This document shows positions 48,161 to 61,539 of a stretch of DNA of 64,000 nt, one piece after another. The position numbers were made by a program, and so were the translations under genes. Location of the stretch: assembly GCA_038025085.1 (NCBI GenBank), contig CM076140.1, positions 35,113,501 to 35,177,500 on the forward strand, given 5' to 3'. The number at the start of each line of letters is the position of its first letter. The first letter of the stretch is position 1. Source of the stretch: Tetragonia tetragonoides (lineage: Eukaryota > Streptophyta > Magnoliopsida > Caryophyllales > Aizoaceae). The notes beneath the pieces were generated by a model, which saw only the letters and a program-made list of their open reading frames with translations, had not been told where the DNA came from and did not search any database.

Positions 48161-48583
48161 AATTAGAGATTGTTGGGAGGCTTGTATTGAGGGGTACGGG
48201 TAGATGAAGTTGCTTCCACGAAATTTCTGATTTGGTTTGGCCTTGAACTAGAATTGCCTCTCCCTTACTCCTCTACAACCAAGTGGCAATTGGAAGTTCA
48301 ATCACTTTGAAGGTCCCACTAACTGAATATGGTTTATACTGGCACAAAAACTTGGATATGGGTTGTGACAAAGTCACTAGATCAGTCTTTTCGGGAGAGG
48401 AGGCGTAAAGATGGGTACAATATCTAATAAATGTAAGAGGGAGTATTCAAATTTGGAATCTAATGTATTCAGTACGGTAGCACCTCAGTCTTAATTATTA
48501 GGCCTAAATGTCTTTGATTAGTCATTAAAATAGTTGACAATAGTTAGACACATGTAATACTCCCTCACATTTTCATTTTTTTT

Positions 48584-49451
48584 GGCCGCTGTTATTGCCA
48601 GGTCATAAAATACTAATACCAAACCATTAGTTATGTGAGTTGACAATATAGTCCTTCACATTAATAAAGCAATTCACATGTTCGCTCTCCTCTATTTTTA
48701 ATTGTCTTATTTACAAAAAAAGTTTATGGAAAGATATTATAATTAGAGATTATTCAACTCCAATAATTTAGCAAATTGGCATTCATGATAACCAAATTAT
48801 TATTTTTTCCTTATTGGTTCGCATGTCATCCCTGTACTCTAGACTTTTTAAGCAATTGCTTAATAAAAGTATAAAACAATGGTGGTGAGTAGTCAAGTCT
48901 TGAACATGCCTAAATGGTACAATATATGATCAAATTCTTTAGTCATGTTACATTTATTCACCTATTTTCCTCTTGAAAAAAGAAAAGAAAATTAACTTAG
49001 AATTATTTTAGATAGCATTAACGAGAATAAAAAGTTTACAAAAAGATGATATTTGAACTAAGTGATGATCTTTGAACTTTTAGAAGCTTTCGTAAATGCA
49101 AATGTTATGGTTTACCTACTATTTTATGTGATATCTTGTTTGATCAACTGATCATATGTATATGAACTTAAGTTTTGATCTTTATTATTGCATAAACTAA
49201 ATTGTAAGGTGAAAGTAATATAATCTGTAACGTGATATTATTCTTAGTCTTCCTCCCAAGTTGCTAAATTAACGGAGTTATTGAATTCCTAATCCTAATG
49301 CACTTTCCATTAATTTGTTTGTAAAAAAGGCAATTAAAGATAGTAGAGAGATAATATGTGTTTTGCCTTATTAATATAAAGGATTACATTGTCAATTCAA
49401 AAGTATAATGACCTGGCATTAGTATTTTTAGGCTTGGCAATAATAGCGACC
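48584..49451. mobile_element. TIR element with about 48-bp arms
   Basis: The left end GGCCGCTGTTATTGCC and right end GGCAATAATAGCGACC are inverted copies, and similarity extends through an AAATACTAAT block for about 48 bp. Each end is flanked by eight T residues, compatible with an 8-9-bp duplication (MULE or hAT). Size 868 bp, no coding region. It sits about 500 bp upstream of the DMP start codon. Confidence 0.7.
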
Positions 49452-49676
49452 TTTTTTTTATAGGATATTCCCCTATAATGTTTAACTTTCCTTATTTGGT
49501 AAGTTTGGCTTTAACATTTGACAAAATTGTCCCCTCTTATTGCCTTACCTTGTGATTGAATTCATGTTATTTCAACAATTAATAAGGGGGATTTAGGTTA
49601 CCTTTTTCCTTTGCTCTTGTAACATTTGCAACTGTAAACATAAATTTGGAACAAAGGGAGTATATAATAATACTTA

Positions 49677-49953
49677 GAGCATGTCTAGTACATGCTATCA
49701 ACTTTCCAAACCTTTGTTTTTACGTCACATCATCAACTTTTTTATAGACATTCTTTTTTCTCTATGATACAAACCTCTAAGAATTTTTTTTTCTTATATT
49801 GTATCATAATCTAGAAACCTGCTTTGTGTAGCCACCTACAATTTTGTGCAAAATTGTGAATTTTAGCTTTATCAGTATGGAGATGAAGTGTTTTTTTTAG
49901 AATGTTTTCCCCCACAAATTTCTAAAAAAAATCTTGTATTATTAGAAATGCTC
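49677..49953. mobile_element. Tourist-like MITE
   Basis: The element starts GAGCATGTCTAGTA and ends with the inverted TATTAGAAATGCTC, flanked by TTA on both sides (49674-49676 and 49954-49956). It is 277 bp long with no coding capacity. Confidence 0.7.
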
Positions 49954-50290
49954 TTAACTGATGAGATGAATCTGGACATGCATGATGGTTGGAATCTTTA
50001 ACACTTACATCAGATATATTATGAGATAGATCATGGATAGCTAATTAAAAGATTCATTAAGACTTAGCCTATAGTATAGGACGATTCCTAAGATGTACGT
50101 GACATTCATAGCAGATAGCCAGATATGCATAAAAATCAAGATAGTACGTTTATACATTGCGAAATTTGAGTACTGGATCTAAAAACTGATATACTTATTA
50201 GGATTTCGGTTTTAACAAAAAAAAAGTCAATGTGTCATTGACTAATGCAAAATAATACCCAGGGTTTCTTTTCAAAATAATTTGTACTTA

Positions 50291-51075
50291 GCCTCTGTTT
50301 GTTTGGTAGGAAATCGTTTTCGACTGGAAACATTTTCAGTGAAATCCATATTATTCCCTCACATTTTCAATTGATTGGTTATAAGGGAAAATGATTTTCC
50401 TGATAAACTATCTTTCCTTTATTATTTATATAAAAAACTACTTTCTCTTGTAAAACATAAAAACTAAATCAATAAAGTTTTAAAGCAAAATATTAATATT
50501 ATAATAAAAAATAAATATTTTAAAAATAAAAAAACACAAAATTTAATAAAGTAAAAAATTATGGTAAATTTTAAAATCTACAAAAAAAAAAAGAAAAAGA
50601 AATTTTACATTTTTTAAATATTAAAATAAAATAAAATAGAAATAAATAGTTAAAAATAAAAATAAAAAATAAATTAAAAAAATGTATAAAGTAAAATGAA
50701 ATAAAAAAAAATCACTTCAAAACGCATATCAAAATTAAAGTTTATACTTATTTGATGAAAATAAACAATACTGAGAAAGCGGTCGAAAGCATGTCTGATG
50801 CCCGATCGAGGCAGGTGTGGGGTCAGATTTTATGGCCCTAAATCCCGACACTCTGGCTGAATGCTTAGGTCCAATATCAATCCTCCGAGGATATAATGTT
50901 TCACAAATGCTAAATTGTTTTCCTTTCCCTTTGAAGAGAAAATATTTTTACCCATATCGGTGAAAATGTTTTCCCCCTTCAAACCATTTTCACTATTTTG
51001 GTAAACCAAACAACTTAAAATGGAAAAACAGTTTATCGGCAAATTAAAACTTCTTCATCCCAACCAAACAGAGCC
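50291..51075. mobile_element. Tourist-like MITE, 785 bp
   Basis: Termini GCCTCTGTTTGTTTGG and inverted CCAACCAAACAGAGCC are flanked by TTA on both sides (50288-50290 and 51076-51078). The interior is strongly A-rich, with one GC-richer island at about 50775-50870 that looks foreign to it. No transposase. Confidence 0.78.
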
Positions 51076-52665
51076 TTAATTAGTTATGAATTTAATTATC
51101 TTATTTATTTAGATTAGAAAAACATTAACAAGTTAGTATATAGTTGAAACATGTGATGTTGTATTTTAGTTTGTATCCTCAAAAACTATTGAAATAAAAA
51201 GAAGAAAATAAAATAGTTATATATGTTGATTCGTTTCTTATATAAAGTTAGTTCAAAAGTCTTTCAAACGAGTAAATAGATCATAATTCAGTTTGACAAT
51301 TTTACTAACTCATTTAGCCCTTTGATATACATAAGTAAGAAGACATACATAACTCGGGCGTACTAAAGAGTCTCATCGTTTCCCCCCCTTTTGGGTGGAG
51401 ATGATAGATAATTGGAGAGTTGGACCATAAACCATGAAATTAAGTTGTACTTACGAAGTGCTTAAGTTCCAACCTCCAAAAGAGAAAAAAAAACTTCATT
51501 TTTATTTTCTAATGCTTACAAATTTTGATGGTCATTTTACTCGGTATATTAATATAATTCTTATTGAGTGTACTGCTCTATGCCAATAATCTCTTTTCAC
51601 CTAAGATAATAATCGAACATACGATTCTTTTTGTTTATAGAACTCGAATTGAATCTAGTTCTCTATTGATAATTTGAGAAAAAAAAATCAGCGCCTTTTC
51701 TGTCTTTCTCTCAACATTTTCCCCTTTTTGAATGGAAAATGGCATATGAGATAGAGAGAGAGAGAGAGAGAGATAGAGAGAGAGAGAGATGAGGGTCACA
51801 AAATCATTCGTCATAATTTCACTCATTGTGGATAACTGTAGATACTGGTATGTTCAATATATTAAAAAATGTATCGCGCAAGTTTTGTTAAGACGCTCAT
51901 ATGTTCTTTATCTCTTGATTTCTATTGATCTTGAGCCTATATAAAAGATTCCTTATCAAGCACAATTTTAAAAAAATAAATGAATTATTATTTACAAAAA
52001 AAATTGACAAGGAGACGTGGAGGAAAAAAGTACATTGCCAAAATGTGCGCAAACAATAGGTCCATCCACACCTATCCACAATGAGTTAACTTCTAACATA
52101 TCAAGAATCACATAAAATTAGGATTCGTATTACAAACATTTTGACAAAAGTAATTACTAGATGTACAAGTTCTTTTGTTTTTCAAAGAGTTTTCAGATTT
52201 TCTTAATTGAGTTTGTAAGAGTTAAAGCTAATATAACTTACTTTGACAAAAGCAACAGATAAAGTATATTAATAACAATTTACTGAAGTGTCATTGAAAA
52301 AATACGCATAACAAGAAATGACTACTCGATTAAAATTCATCTTTAATTTACATAAATATCTAATTTTCAAAAGGCACTAATTCTACTTATTTTGAGTAGA
52401 GGAAAAGTTCTTCAAAACTTTAAATTCTTTCCACATGCTCAATAACTTTCTCTATAATTACTCCTTTCCGCACAATGATATTTTACATGAGCTTCGTTTT
52501 GATTATCAATTATAATGTTCGATTTCCTAGATTATAATACAATCAAATTAATAAATCATTGACCAACATAGCACCCAAAATAAGTTATGATTTAATTTTA
52601 CTAACCCGATGGAATAATATCATATAAGGTGCAAGATTTGCTTATAATTAATGAATTCCTAAGTT
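51076..52665. other. intergenic, no gene seen
   Basis: A/T-rich DNA with an (AG)n microsatellite at about 51751-51790. The right end should include the 3' UTR of the 52666 gene. Nothing else is recognised. Confidence 0.5.
51751..51790. repeat. (AG)n microsatellite
   Basis: About 20 AG units with two interruptions (AGATAG). Confidence 0.9.
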
Positions 52666-53202
52666 TCAATCTAAACCAAGTAGACGCCTTAGATTTCTAG
52701 TAGCCGAACCATCAATTGTTGTCATCTTCTTCGAGAATGATGGTAAAGGAAGACATTCAGGTGAAGGGGAGATAACAAAACCTGAGCCAGCATAGATCCC
52801 CATGGAAGTTGCCAAAAAATGTTTTGAACTTGAGTCATCTATTGTGATTACTTTATGTATTATTCTTCTATTAGGATCGATTTTTTCAATCCTTGAAACA
52901 TTCTCATTTTCATATATATTCCTCTTTAACGCCTTTAGAGAATCTCCTCGTCGTATTAATGTAAATTGCCCTATCATGTGACTTTTTGGCGATGTCTTCC
53001 CTTCCTTTGAGCTTGATTTCTTGGTGATTCGTGAAAGAGAATCCTTTCCATTGCGATTGGATTTGGCCACCGCTTTGGTTCGATGGTTGTGATGCTTCCT
53101 ATTATGGCTACAAAAGTTAGTCCTTTGATATGGAAAAACTATTGTTGGGACTTTGACCCGATCTACTAAACAATCTTGAGGATACAATACTTTTGTTGCC
53201 AT
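52666..53202 (-). CDS. small basic protein with PNRC-like motif
   Basis: Single-exon, 178 aa. The N-terminal two thirds are basic and Ser/Lys/Asn-rich (for example KSNRNGKDSLSRITKKSSSK). Residues 137-156 read YAGSGF then SPSPECLPLPSF, which matches the proline-rich nuclear receptor coactivator (PNRC) pattern, a short motif that in animal PNRC2 docks on the decapping protein DCP1. A conserved-looking tail SATRNLRRLLGLD follows. Plant proteins with the same C-terminal layout exist, but their role is poorly known. The start at 53202 (MATKVLYPQDCLVD) begins the only long frame and follows a leader of more than 200 bp. A role in mRNA decapping is an inference from the motif only. No break seen. 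Confidence 0.75.
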   Translation of the reverse strand: MATKVLYPQDCLVDRVKVPTIVFPYQRTNFCSHNRKHHNHRTKAVAKSNRNGKDSLSRITKKSSSKEGKTSPKSHMIGQFTLIRRGDSLKALKRNIYENENVSRIEKIDPNRRIIHKVITIDDSSSKHFLATSMGIYAGSGFVISPSPECLPLPSFSKKMTTIDGSATRNLRRLLGLD

Positions 53203-53715
53203 ATCTCAAAATAATCTCAAACTCAAGGTTGCCCGGCAAACAACAACGCAATAATATTCTTCTTATGTGGGAATAAGAATCTAGATGTAAAATTTTGAGA
53301 CGTAAGTAATTAATTTTAGGGAGAGACACGAGAGAGAAAATATTTGGGGAAGGCTTTTCTGGTGGAAGTCGGCAATAACAATGAGGTCTTAGAATAAAAA
53401 TTTGCTCCCTCCCTCCCTCTCTCGAAATCAATTTACCTCTTTCTTCCTTTTCTATGAAAGGACAAGAAAGAGGATGTTTGCTTATTTCTTTCAGGCTCTT
53501 GGATTTTTATTGTCTCTTTTTTGTTATTCTGTATTAACAAATTTCGGATTTTCTTACCCTTATGTTTTGATTTTTTCCGTAAGGTTTGGAGTTGATTGCT
53601 TTAAAATAAATAGTGGTTGAGAAGTAAGAAAGAAATAAAAGAGGCTAGATATGAGTGTTGAGTATGAGATCTGGGAGGAATGAGACAGAGCGTTTTTCGT
53701 ATACCGATTTTGTTG

Positions 53716-53764
<49 letters not shown>

Positions 53765-54331
53765 ACGACAGTTTTATATCTTTTCATGGGCATTAACATT
53801 TCATTCACAACGATAGCCCTACAGTTTTGCGTTTATGAATTTAAAAGTAGGCTTTAATTTTGGCAACCCCTTTTCCAAAAACAATAAACTGATATCAACT
53901 CATTATCTATGTTGTATTTTCACTTTTTATGTTTTTATAATAACATTTGTTTTTCTTCTTCTTGGGTTTAGATTTCATGTGGTATCTTTGTAATTTAGGG
54001 AAATGTGAAGGTCATCTCCACATTTTCTTTCAACTAGTTTTATCTTTGGATTCAAAATAAAAAAAAATTCATACAATTCTAATATCATAATAATAACGTC
54101 ATTCGCATAAAAAAGCTTTATTGGTTAGGATTATTTTACTCCAACCATGAGATTTTGTATATGTCATTACTAATGTACTATAGGTCTTTTTGCCTCACCT
54201 GAAATCCAAACTAATAAAAACAAATATGTCGTTTGCAAAATTAAAATATAATTTCCATTAAGTGTACAATTATATCAAAATTCTTCACATACCATTGAGT
54301 AAGTCTTTTTTGACATCAACTCGATCACAAC
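53203..54331. other. upstream region of the PNRC-like gene
   Basis: Contains the presumed 5' leader and promoter of the 52666-53202 gene, with a 44-base poly(T) tract at 53718-53761. An open frame at 53431-53117 overlaps the leader and looks spurious. No further gene is seen. Confidence 0.5.
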
Positions 54332-55746
54332 TATAAAGACCCCTGGAAATTACCATACATGCTTTTCCGCCATGTAATAGATCCTTAAAGAAAATTTTGT
54401 ATTTGTAGGAAACTAGATAAGTTCAAGGACCCGTACAGTTAGAAAATCTTTTGACAGACTTAAATTGAGGAAAAATCATGAAAGGGCTCCAAATTCTGCT
54501 GCTAGCGCTTTATAGAAAGGGAGAAAACGAAGCGACGACCTAGTAGCTGGAAAATTGAACTAGTCATGGTTTTAGAAAGACTCCCACTCATATAGAATAT
54601 ATGAGTACCCAAGAATGAGCGTTCGGGGGCGAAGGTACGAGGTGGGAAGGTGTTAGGCCCCCAACTCGCCCCTTAAAATAACAGTCTCTGCTAACTCAAG
54701 TTTGCTTAATATGTTAATGACATGATTCCCACACAATCCGATTAACAACCTAGATTAGACTATTAATTGGTTGATCACAAGCATCAAAACATTATTACTT
54801 TCTCATATTTTGAACATGCATTTGATTGACAAGTTGAGCATTACAATAACAGAACAATGAATATTAACAGATTTACAAACAATATTTAGGAAGCAATAAA
54901 TTACATGCATGAGATCTACACTTTGACAATTGGAAAAGCAAGTAAGAAAGCAATAAAGTTGATTTGGGCCTTCAGGAGTTTTATACCCGAATCGTTAGGC
55001 AATTTAGCAAAGATTATTGGTGAATAAAGTTGATTATCAGCAAACAAGATTTCCAGGAGAGATAAGAAATAGAGAGAGAAAAGCCAGAACAAGAGGTTAG
55101 TTCTTGTGGATTGGTTGTCTGGTACAAACTGAGTAGTTTGAAATAAGGGGTAGATGATTGTTTATATAATGGAGGAAGTAGGATTCCGGTTGGTAAGAGA
55201 TAGAGGCATGCGCGTGAAACCGGGGAAATGAGCTGTCAACAACAAGACAGCCCGCAACCGCTAGCGGCTGGGGCTAAGTTGTGTGTCAGCCGCTAGCGGT
55301 TGGGCCTTGTTAGTCGCGCTTGGCTGAGGCCTTAGCCGCTAGCGGCTGGGGATGATTCTCCCTCAGTCGCTAGCGGCTACCGTAAGGTATAAGATATCCT
55401 TTACGGAGCCAGCTAGCAAGATAGAATTATTTATCTGGCCCGTTTTGAGACTGTATTTTTTGGAGGGAAAAGTACAAACTTACCCATGGAATGTGAAAAG
55501 AAAAAATTGCCCCAAAGGGCGCGAAAAGACAATTTTGCCCTCGGAGTCAAGATGGGGCTTAAGAAGTGTCAATGGAAATCTTTTGAAAGAGGCTATTAAA
55601 TGGAGAGGAAATGAAAAGGCTATTTCAGAGACTTTGTAACCTTATTTACCTATCTAAGCTAAAAAGCAAATAGTTATATATAAAATTACTCATTTCATCA
55701 CCGGGCTTTTGCGTAGGAGATTGACGACACTTTTCAGGTGTCTACA
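54332..55746 (-). mobile_element. solo LTR with GCTAGC palindromes
   Basis: On the minus strand it starts TGTAGACACCTGAAAAG and ends near GGGGTCTTTATA. It is flanked by acaac at 54327-54331 and 55747-55751, a perfect 5-bp duplication, with no internal region. Its sequence is related over much of its length, in inverted orientation, to the LTRs at 56909 and 61540. Four copies of a CCGCTAGCGGC-like palindrome lie at 55257-55380. Confidence 0.85.
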
Positions 55747-56042
55747 ACAACAAAATGGGGTCACTGTATAGAAATGTAGCAGGGGTCATTTATTATGAAC
55801 AATGACCCTTGTTTCACTAAAAAGTGAGTTTCGTCTCACCGAAAGTTACAATAAGACCGCCTAAACAAAACTTTGCGATGCAACATTTTTTTTCTTATAA
55901 GTTTTGATTTTGATATCAATATTTATGGGTGGCTTTTTTAAGGGGATTCATTTTTTCGTGGAAAGACCGAAGTTGTCGTGGAAAAATTAGTCCTACTTCT
56001 GCTGGGCATATAAAATTGAAGAAATATAAAAGGGTATGGTCT

Positions 56043-56908
<866 letters not shown>

Positions 56909-58147
56909 TGTAGACGCCAAAAAAACGCCTTCAGATTTCTCCGCAAAAGCCCGATGATAAAAGGAGTAATTTATAAACTTGAATGCTATTTTTGCTTTAA
57001 TAGTTAAGATAAGGTCTCAGGTTTTTCTTCCAAACACTCCTTCATTCCACTTCATTCAAAATCCCCGTTCAAGAGCTTTCCAACGACACGTCTCATGCCT
57101 CTTTCCGACTCCCGGTCGCCAATTTGCGATTTAGGTGTAGAACCATCTTTTACCGTTCAGGGGTAAAATGATCTTTTCACATTTTTCGGAATATTTAAAT
57201 TCCTCAGAAAATAAAAATGGATTGGATGTCGTCATTATGACGACATCCAGCTGGCAGCTGACAGCCGTCAGCGGCCTTGACCAGCGCCGCTAGCGGCGCT
57301 GACCCTGCTTCTGGCCCGACTCTTTTTTCAGCCCAAATCCAATTTTCGGCTCCTTTTCACCCGTCCAAACCTACTTCATGCTCCTATAAACCTACTTCAT
57401 GCTCCTATTCTCGGTTGAGTACTCCCGAGCTTCTCCCTCTTTCTTCTAAAACTTGAGAGCTTGCCTTTTACTATTTCTATCAAATATAGCCTACAGTTCA
57501 GGTACAAATTCCTGAGGGCTGAAATTAAATTAATTGCCTAATTGTTTATTTTCTATTAGTCATAATGTAGATATCATGCTAAGTAACGTTTTATCGCTTC
57601 CAAAATATTGTTTGTATAGCCGTTGTAATGCTCAACTTGTCAATCAAATGCATGTTTAAACAAGGGTTAAATAAATGTTGTGATTCTTGTGATGAACCAA
57701 TTAATAGTCTAAGTCTAGGTTGTTAATCCAGTTTTGCATGAGAATTATGTCTTTAAATTATTAAGCAAACTTGAGTTAGTAAAGACCGTCATAAAACGGG
57801 CGAGTTGGGTGCCTAACACCTTCCCACCTCGTACCTTCGCCCCCGAACCTATTATTCTTGGGTACTCATATGTTCTATATGAGCTGGAGTCTTTCTAAAA
57901 ATATGATCAATTCACTTATCGCGCTATTGGGTTGTCCCTTCGGTTTGTCCCTTCGATAAAACGTCGATAGCAAATTTGTGACCTCTTTCATGGTTTTTAT
58001 TCAATTCATGTCATTACAAAATCCTTTCAAACTCGATGGTCCCTTGAACTTATCTAAACCCCCAACTTACAAATTTTCTATAAGGACGCACTCCGTTGAA
58101 ACCAATACATTTATAAAAGGATTGGACGAAAATCCCGGGTCCTTACA
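56909..58147 (+). mobile_element. LTR 1 of a Tat/Ogre-like Gypsy element
   Basis: The LTR starts TGTAGACGCCAAAAAAACGC and ends GGTCCTTACA. The next bases, GTGGCGACTCTGCTGGGGA, have the form of a tRNA primer-binding site found beside Tat/Ogre-like LTRs. A GCCGCTAGCGGC palindrome lies near 57280. It is shorter than LTR 2 (1239 versus 1518 bp) because an upstream part is missing. Confidence 0.8.
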
Positions 58148-58426
58148 GTGGCGACTCTGCTGGGGATTTATTTAAGAGGGTGAGACTCGAAAGTCAAGTT
58201 TGCTTAATTGTTTAATAACATGTTCCATATTTTTGCATCATTTGCATGTGCTTTTGCACAACCTTTTGACCCTTATCGACCCTCGAGAAAGTTTGTGTCG
58301 CAACTTGTAGACAACCTGTATATCTAAAGGAATATACAGTTGTCCTATCGTGCAAATCGACGCTTTGTCACCCATGACTCATCAATCCTTGTTGATGAAA
58401 AGAATTACAATTGATGTGTCGACCAT
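58148..58426 (+). other. internal start of the Gypsy element, with PBS
   Basis: The primer-binding site TGGCGACTCTGCTGGGGA lies at 58149-58166, followed by untranslated internal sequence that also follows LTR 2 at 63058. It is interrupted at 58426 by the solo LTR and resumes at 61433-61539. Confidence 0.75.
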
Positions 58427-61400
58427 TGTAACAGCCACCAAAATTACCACCATTGATTAGAGATTTAACTTGTGAGTTATCAAAAATTTAGGTTGTCTTT
58501 GATCAAATTGATTTAAAATTTTAAACCCGTTAACCCTTGTCCCGGTTTAGACAAGAGATGTTCCTTTCTTACTTTAGAGAAAATTTGCTCGAGCCTATGT
58601 GGAGTTCTCAGAGAAACCAAAAGCAACCCCTTTGGATCGGAAATCAAAGGTGAAAAATCTAAACCAAGCTAATTGTTCATCGCTTGTTTCTTTGTTTGTG
58701 ATTACGGAACGTCATATACTTAGAACCAAACTGACATTCAATTGTCATGTGATTATCCCATATGGTATTGGATTACGATTCTAAGAACCTATTAGAACAC
58801 CAATAGAAATCTTTTAGAAAGTTAGAACCTATTTTAAGTTGAAGCACGTACTTGGTTATTATATCATGTTCAATTCGAGACCCGTTTCTTCGTAGTTAAG
58901 CCACTATCTCTTCGAAGAATTATTGCCAACTAATAGAGCCATGTTTCCAATGTGGTAGTCAAGCCAATCCGTGCCCCAACACCAAATGATATCACCTTAG
59001 AAGAGCCACACAAATCAAGCACAATGGAATGACATTAAGAGTACGAAGACGATTTGAACTTTGCTACCTCCAAGTTTCCTTAATGGCTAAGTAATAGATA
59101 ACCATCAATTATTTGTTCTTATCCTCATCATGAATGTTTGGTCTTATCCAAAAGGGATAAGAATGAAAACCATTTTGCCAAGCAACCTGCTTACCCAACA
59201 CAGCCAATTATAAGCCGATGCTGTAGTTGTGCATTCGACCTCTGTTGTAGATAAGTTTCATTGATCTTATCCTTTAAGATAGAGTCCAATACTTTTATCC
59301 AAGCTACCATGAAATTTGACCTTGCCTAATTTATGATAATATCCCCAAGAGATGCTCCAACAACAAAGAGAACTAGCATTGCACATCACCACAAGCCAAC
59401 ATGTTCCAGAACAACAACTCATATACTTGTCTATGATTGGAGAGCCGTTTTCTATGCTCTATGACCCAGACCCGTAGATGTATTTGATCCTTATGAGACA
59501 CCCTACCTTTAGGATATCAAAGTAGCTTACCATAGGTCTTTAATATCTGCCTAATACAGCCAAGAAGGCAAGCTTATCCAACCGTCATACAACACCGACC
59601 TAGCTGGTGTGTTTAAGCCGGTTTTGTGACCAATATTAGTGATACTTATCGACTCTTTTTGCGTGTGAAACTTTTCCAGCTTCGATCCCTATAAATTGCC
59701 CAGAAATAGTGCCATTTTGTGCTCAGTTATCGCACCTATAACCCTCTCAAAAACCCCACTTCTTCTAACTGTGCAAATCAACCGGTAAGATAGATATCTC
59801 TTTACTCTTGGGTTAGTATCTCCTTGAATACTTATTATAACGAAACTCTAAAATCTTTGATGGAACCCTAAGACTTAAATCATCATCGCCCAATTGGTGG
59901 TTTTCATAAAAGTGATCATTTAGACCTTTAAACAGTCCATTAGATTCCACCTTCAGTTCTGTAGTTCATCAAGCATTACTCCTTGAGTTACTTTGTAAGT
60001 TTCACATGGATTCTAAGTCCAATTGAGCTCATTTTCGACTATGGTGACCTTGGTAACCTTAGTTACCTGTTGGAAGTGAAAAGGAAAGATTGGCGAAGCT
60101 CAAGGTGGATGTTCTTAGAGTATTCCCGATCAATAGTCTGAGATAGTACGAGGTAACTACCATGTCTACCCTTTTTCTAACCTCTTTTAGTTTTCAACTC
60201 AATGTGCTACTTGTTATGTACTTGATTTGAGTTTGTGCAGGTGTTTTGATTTATAAAGAGTTTTTACAATGACCTTTGAAGTGTTGTTACAAAAGTACTC
60301 TTACAACTTTTGTATTTTGAGAATTGAAGAAGTCAGAATTGTTACGGAGGGGATAACAATCAGAATAATGAGATTATTGTTGTACTGCATGCCTTTATGT
60401 GCTATGTGCTTTTGTGTAAAGACATTAATCACTTAAAGTGAAAGAATAAAGGCATGTGGGCAGAGAAGCTCATGGTAAAGTATCTCCATGAGTGATGAAC
60501 ATTTTGTACTCCAAAGGATCGATCTCGAAAAGGAACCATCGAAGGAGAATTCTGTATATTGTGTGTCGTCCTTAAGATCATGGTTTGATCGGCCATGAAT
60601 GTCCTGAGGTAAAGTATCTCCGAAGGACATACTCTACGGTAAAGTTATCTTAGAGAGTGCTTAAGGGGTATGATCATACTATACTTCTGTTATGTGTATT
60701 GTGGCCAAGTTTTTTGGGGAAAGACGTTCCCGTAAGTAGTATACACATGGTAAAGCATCTCCATGGTGGTTATACTACCTTGTTCACTTTCCCAATGCCA
60801 TAAATAAAGAAAAGGATTATCAAAGTACGAAGTGTGATTGAGGATTGAATTCTGAGAAGTTATCTATTTATCAGTGAAATCTGTTGGTTGTTTTTGAAGT
60901 TATGGCTTTCTGAAAAGCTTTCGTTTTCAAGAGGTGGTTTTCTGTTTTCAAACAAAAGTGTTCATTTTCAGAAATGTTTCTATGAAAAGATTTTACTCTG
61001 AGGTGCAAAATGGTTCCTAAGGCAGGTGTACTTAGGAACTGGTTTTTACATAGTGGAGTGGTGTTACTCAGCTTTTGCTGATTTGACCCCTGTTCTCTCC
61101 ATTTATGGAGAGGGCAGTGTTTGTTTTCTGTTGAGTTTATTTTTGCAGGTGTTGTCTTTCGGGAAACAGGGCTTAGATGAGAGAACGCCAAGTGTAGATA
61201 ACTGTCATTTCTTTTTAGTTGTAGTAAGCGTGTCTGTAAAACTATTATGATTCAGTTAATAAAGATCCACTGTTTCTTTTCAATAGCTCATTAGTACCAC
61301 TGTCCCCCTAGCCTTGTATTTCCTCCAGGAGGGAATACGGCGGTAACAAGCCCAAATTATGCTGTGAGATGCTTCTGCTAATGATAGATTCTGCCATAAT

Positions 61401-61427
61401 CAGGCTTTGAAAATTTGGGTTGTTACA
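58427..61427 (+). mobile_element. 3.0-kb solo LTR, Tekay/Del-like
   Basis: It begins TGTAACAGCCACC and ends GGGTTGTTACA, flanked by ACCAT on both sides (58422-58426 and 61428-61432). A TATA box (TATAAAT) lies at about 59690-59696. The TGTAACA/TGTTACA ends and the great length fit chromoviruses of the Tekay/Del lineage, an inference from general features. The interior repeats a GGTAAAGTATCTCC motif at about 60474-60760. No coding region. Confidence 0.8.
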
Positions 61428-61539
61428 ACCATCTGCCGAACGGAAATTGTAATTTGTCGTGGTAACCTCACAGGAGCCAAAAGCCTCTAACCCACATTCA
61501 TGCATTCGCTTGCTTATTGTGCATGTGTCGTTGTAAAGC

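Noticed and set aside
53117..53431. 104-codon minus-strand frame upstream of the PNRC-like gene
   Set aside because: It overlaps the leader in another frame and has no recognisable features.
58427..61427. A host gene within the 3-kb block
   Set aside because: The block has LTR termini and a 5-bp duplication, and no frame longer than about 106 codons or with homology.
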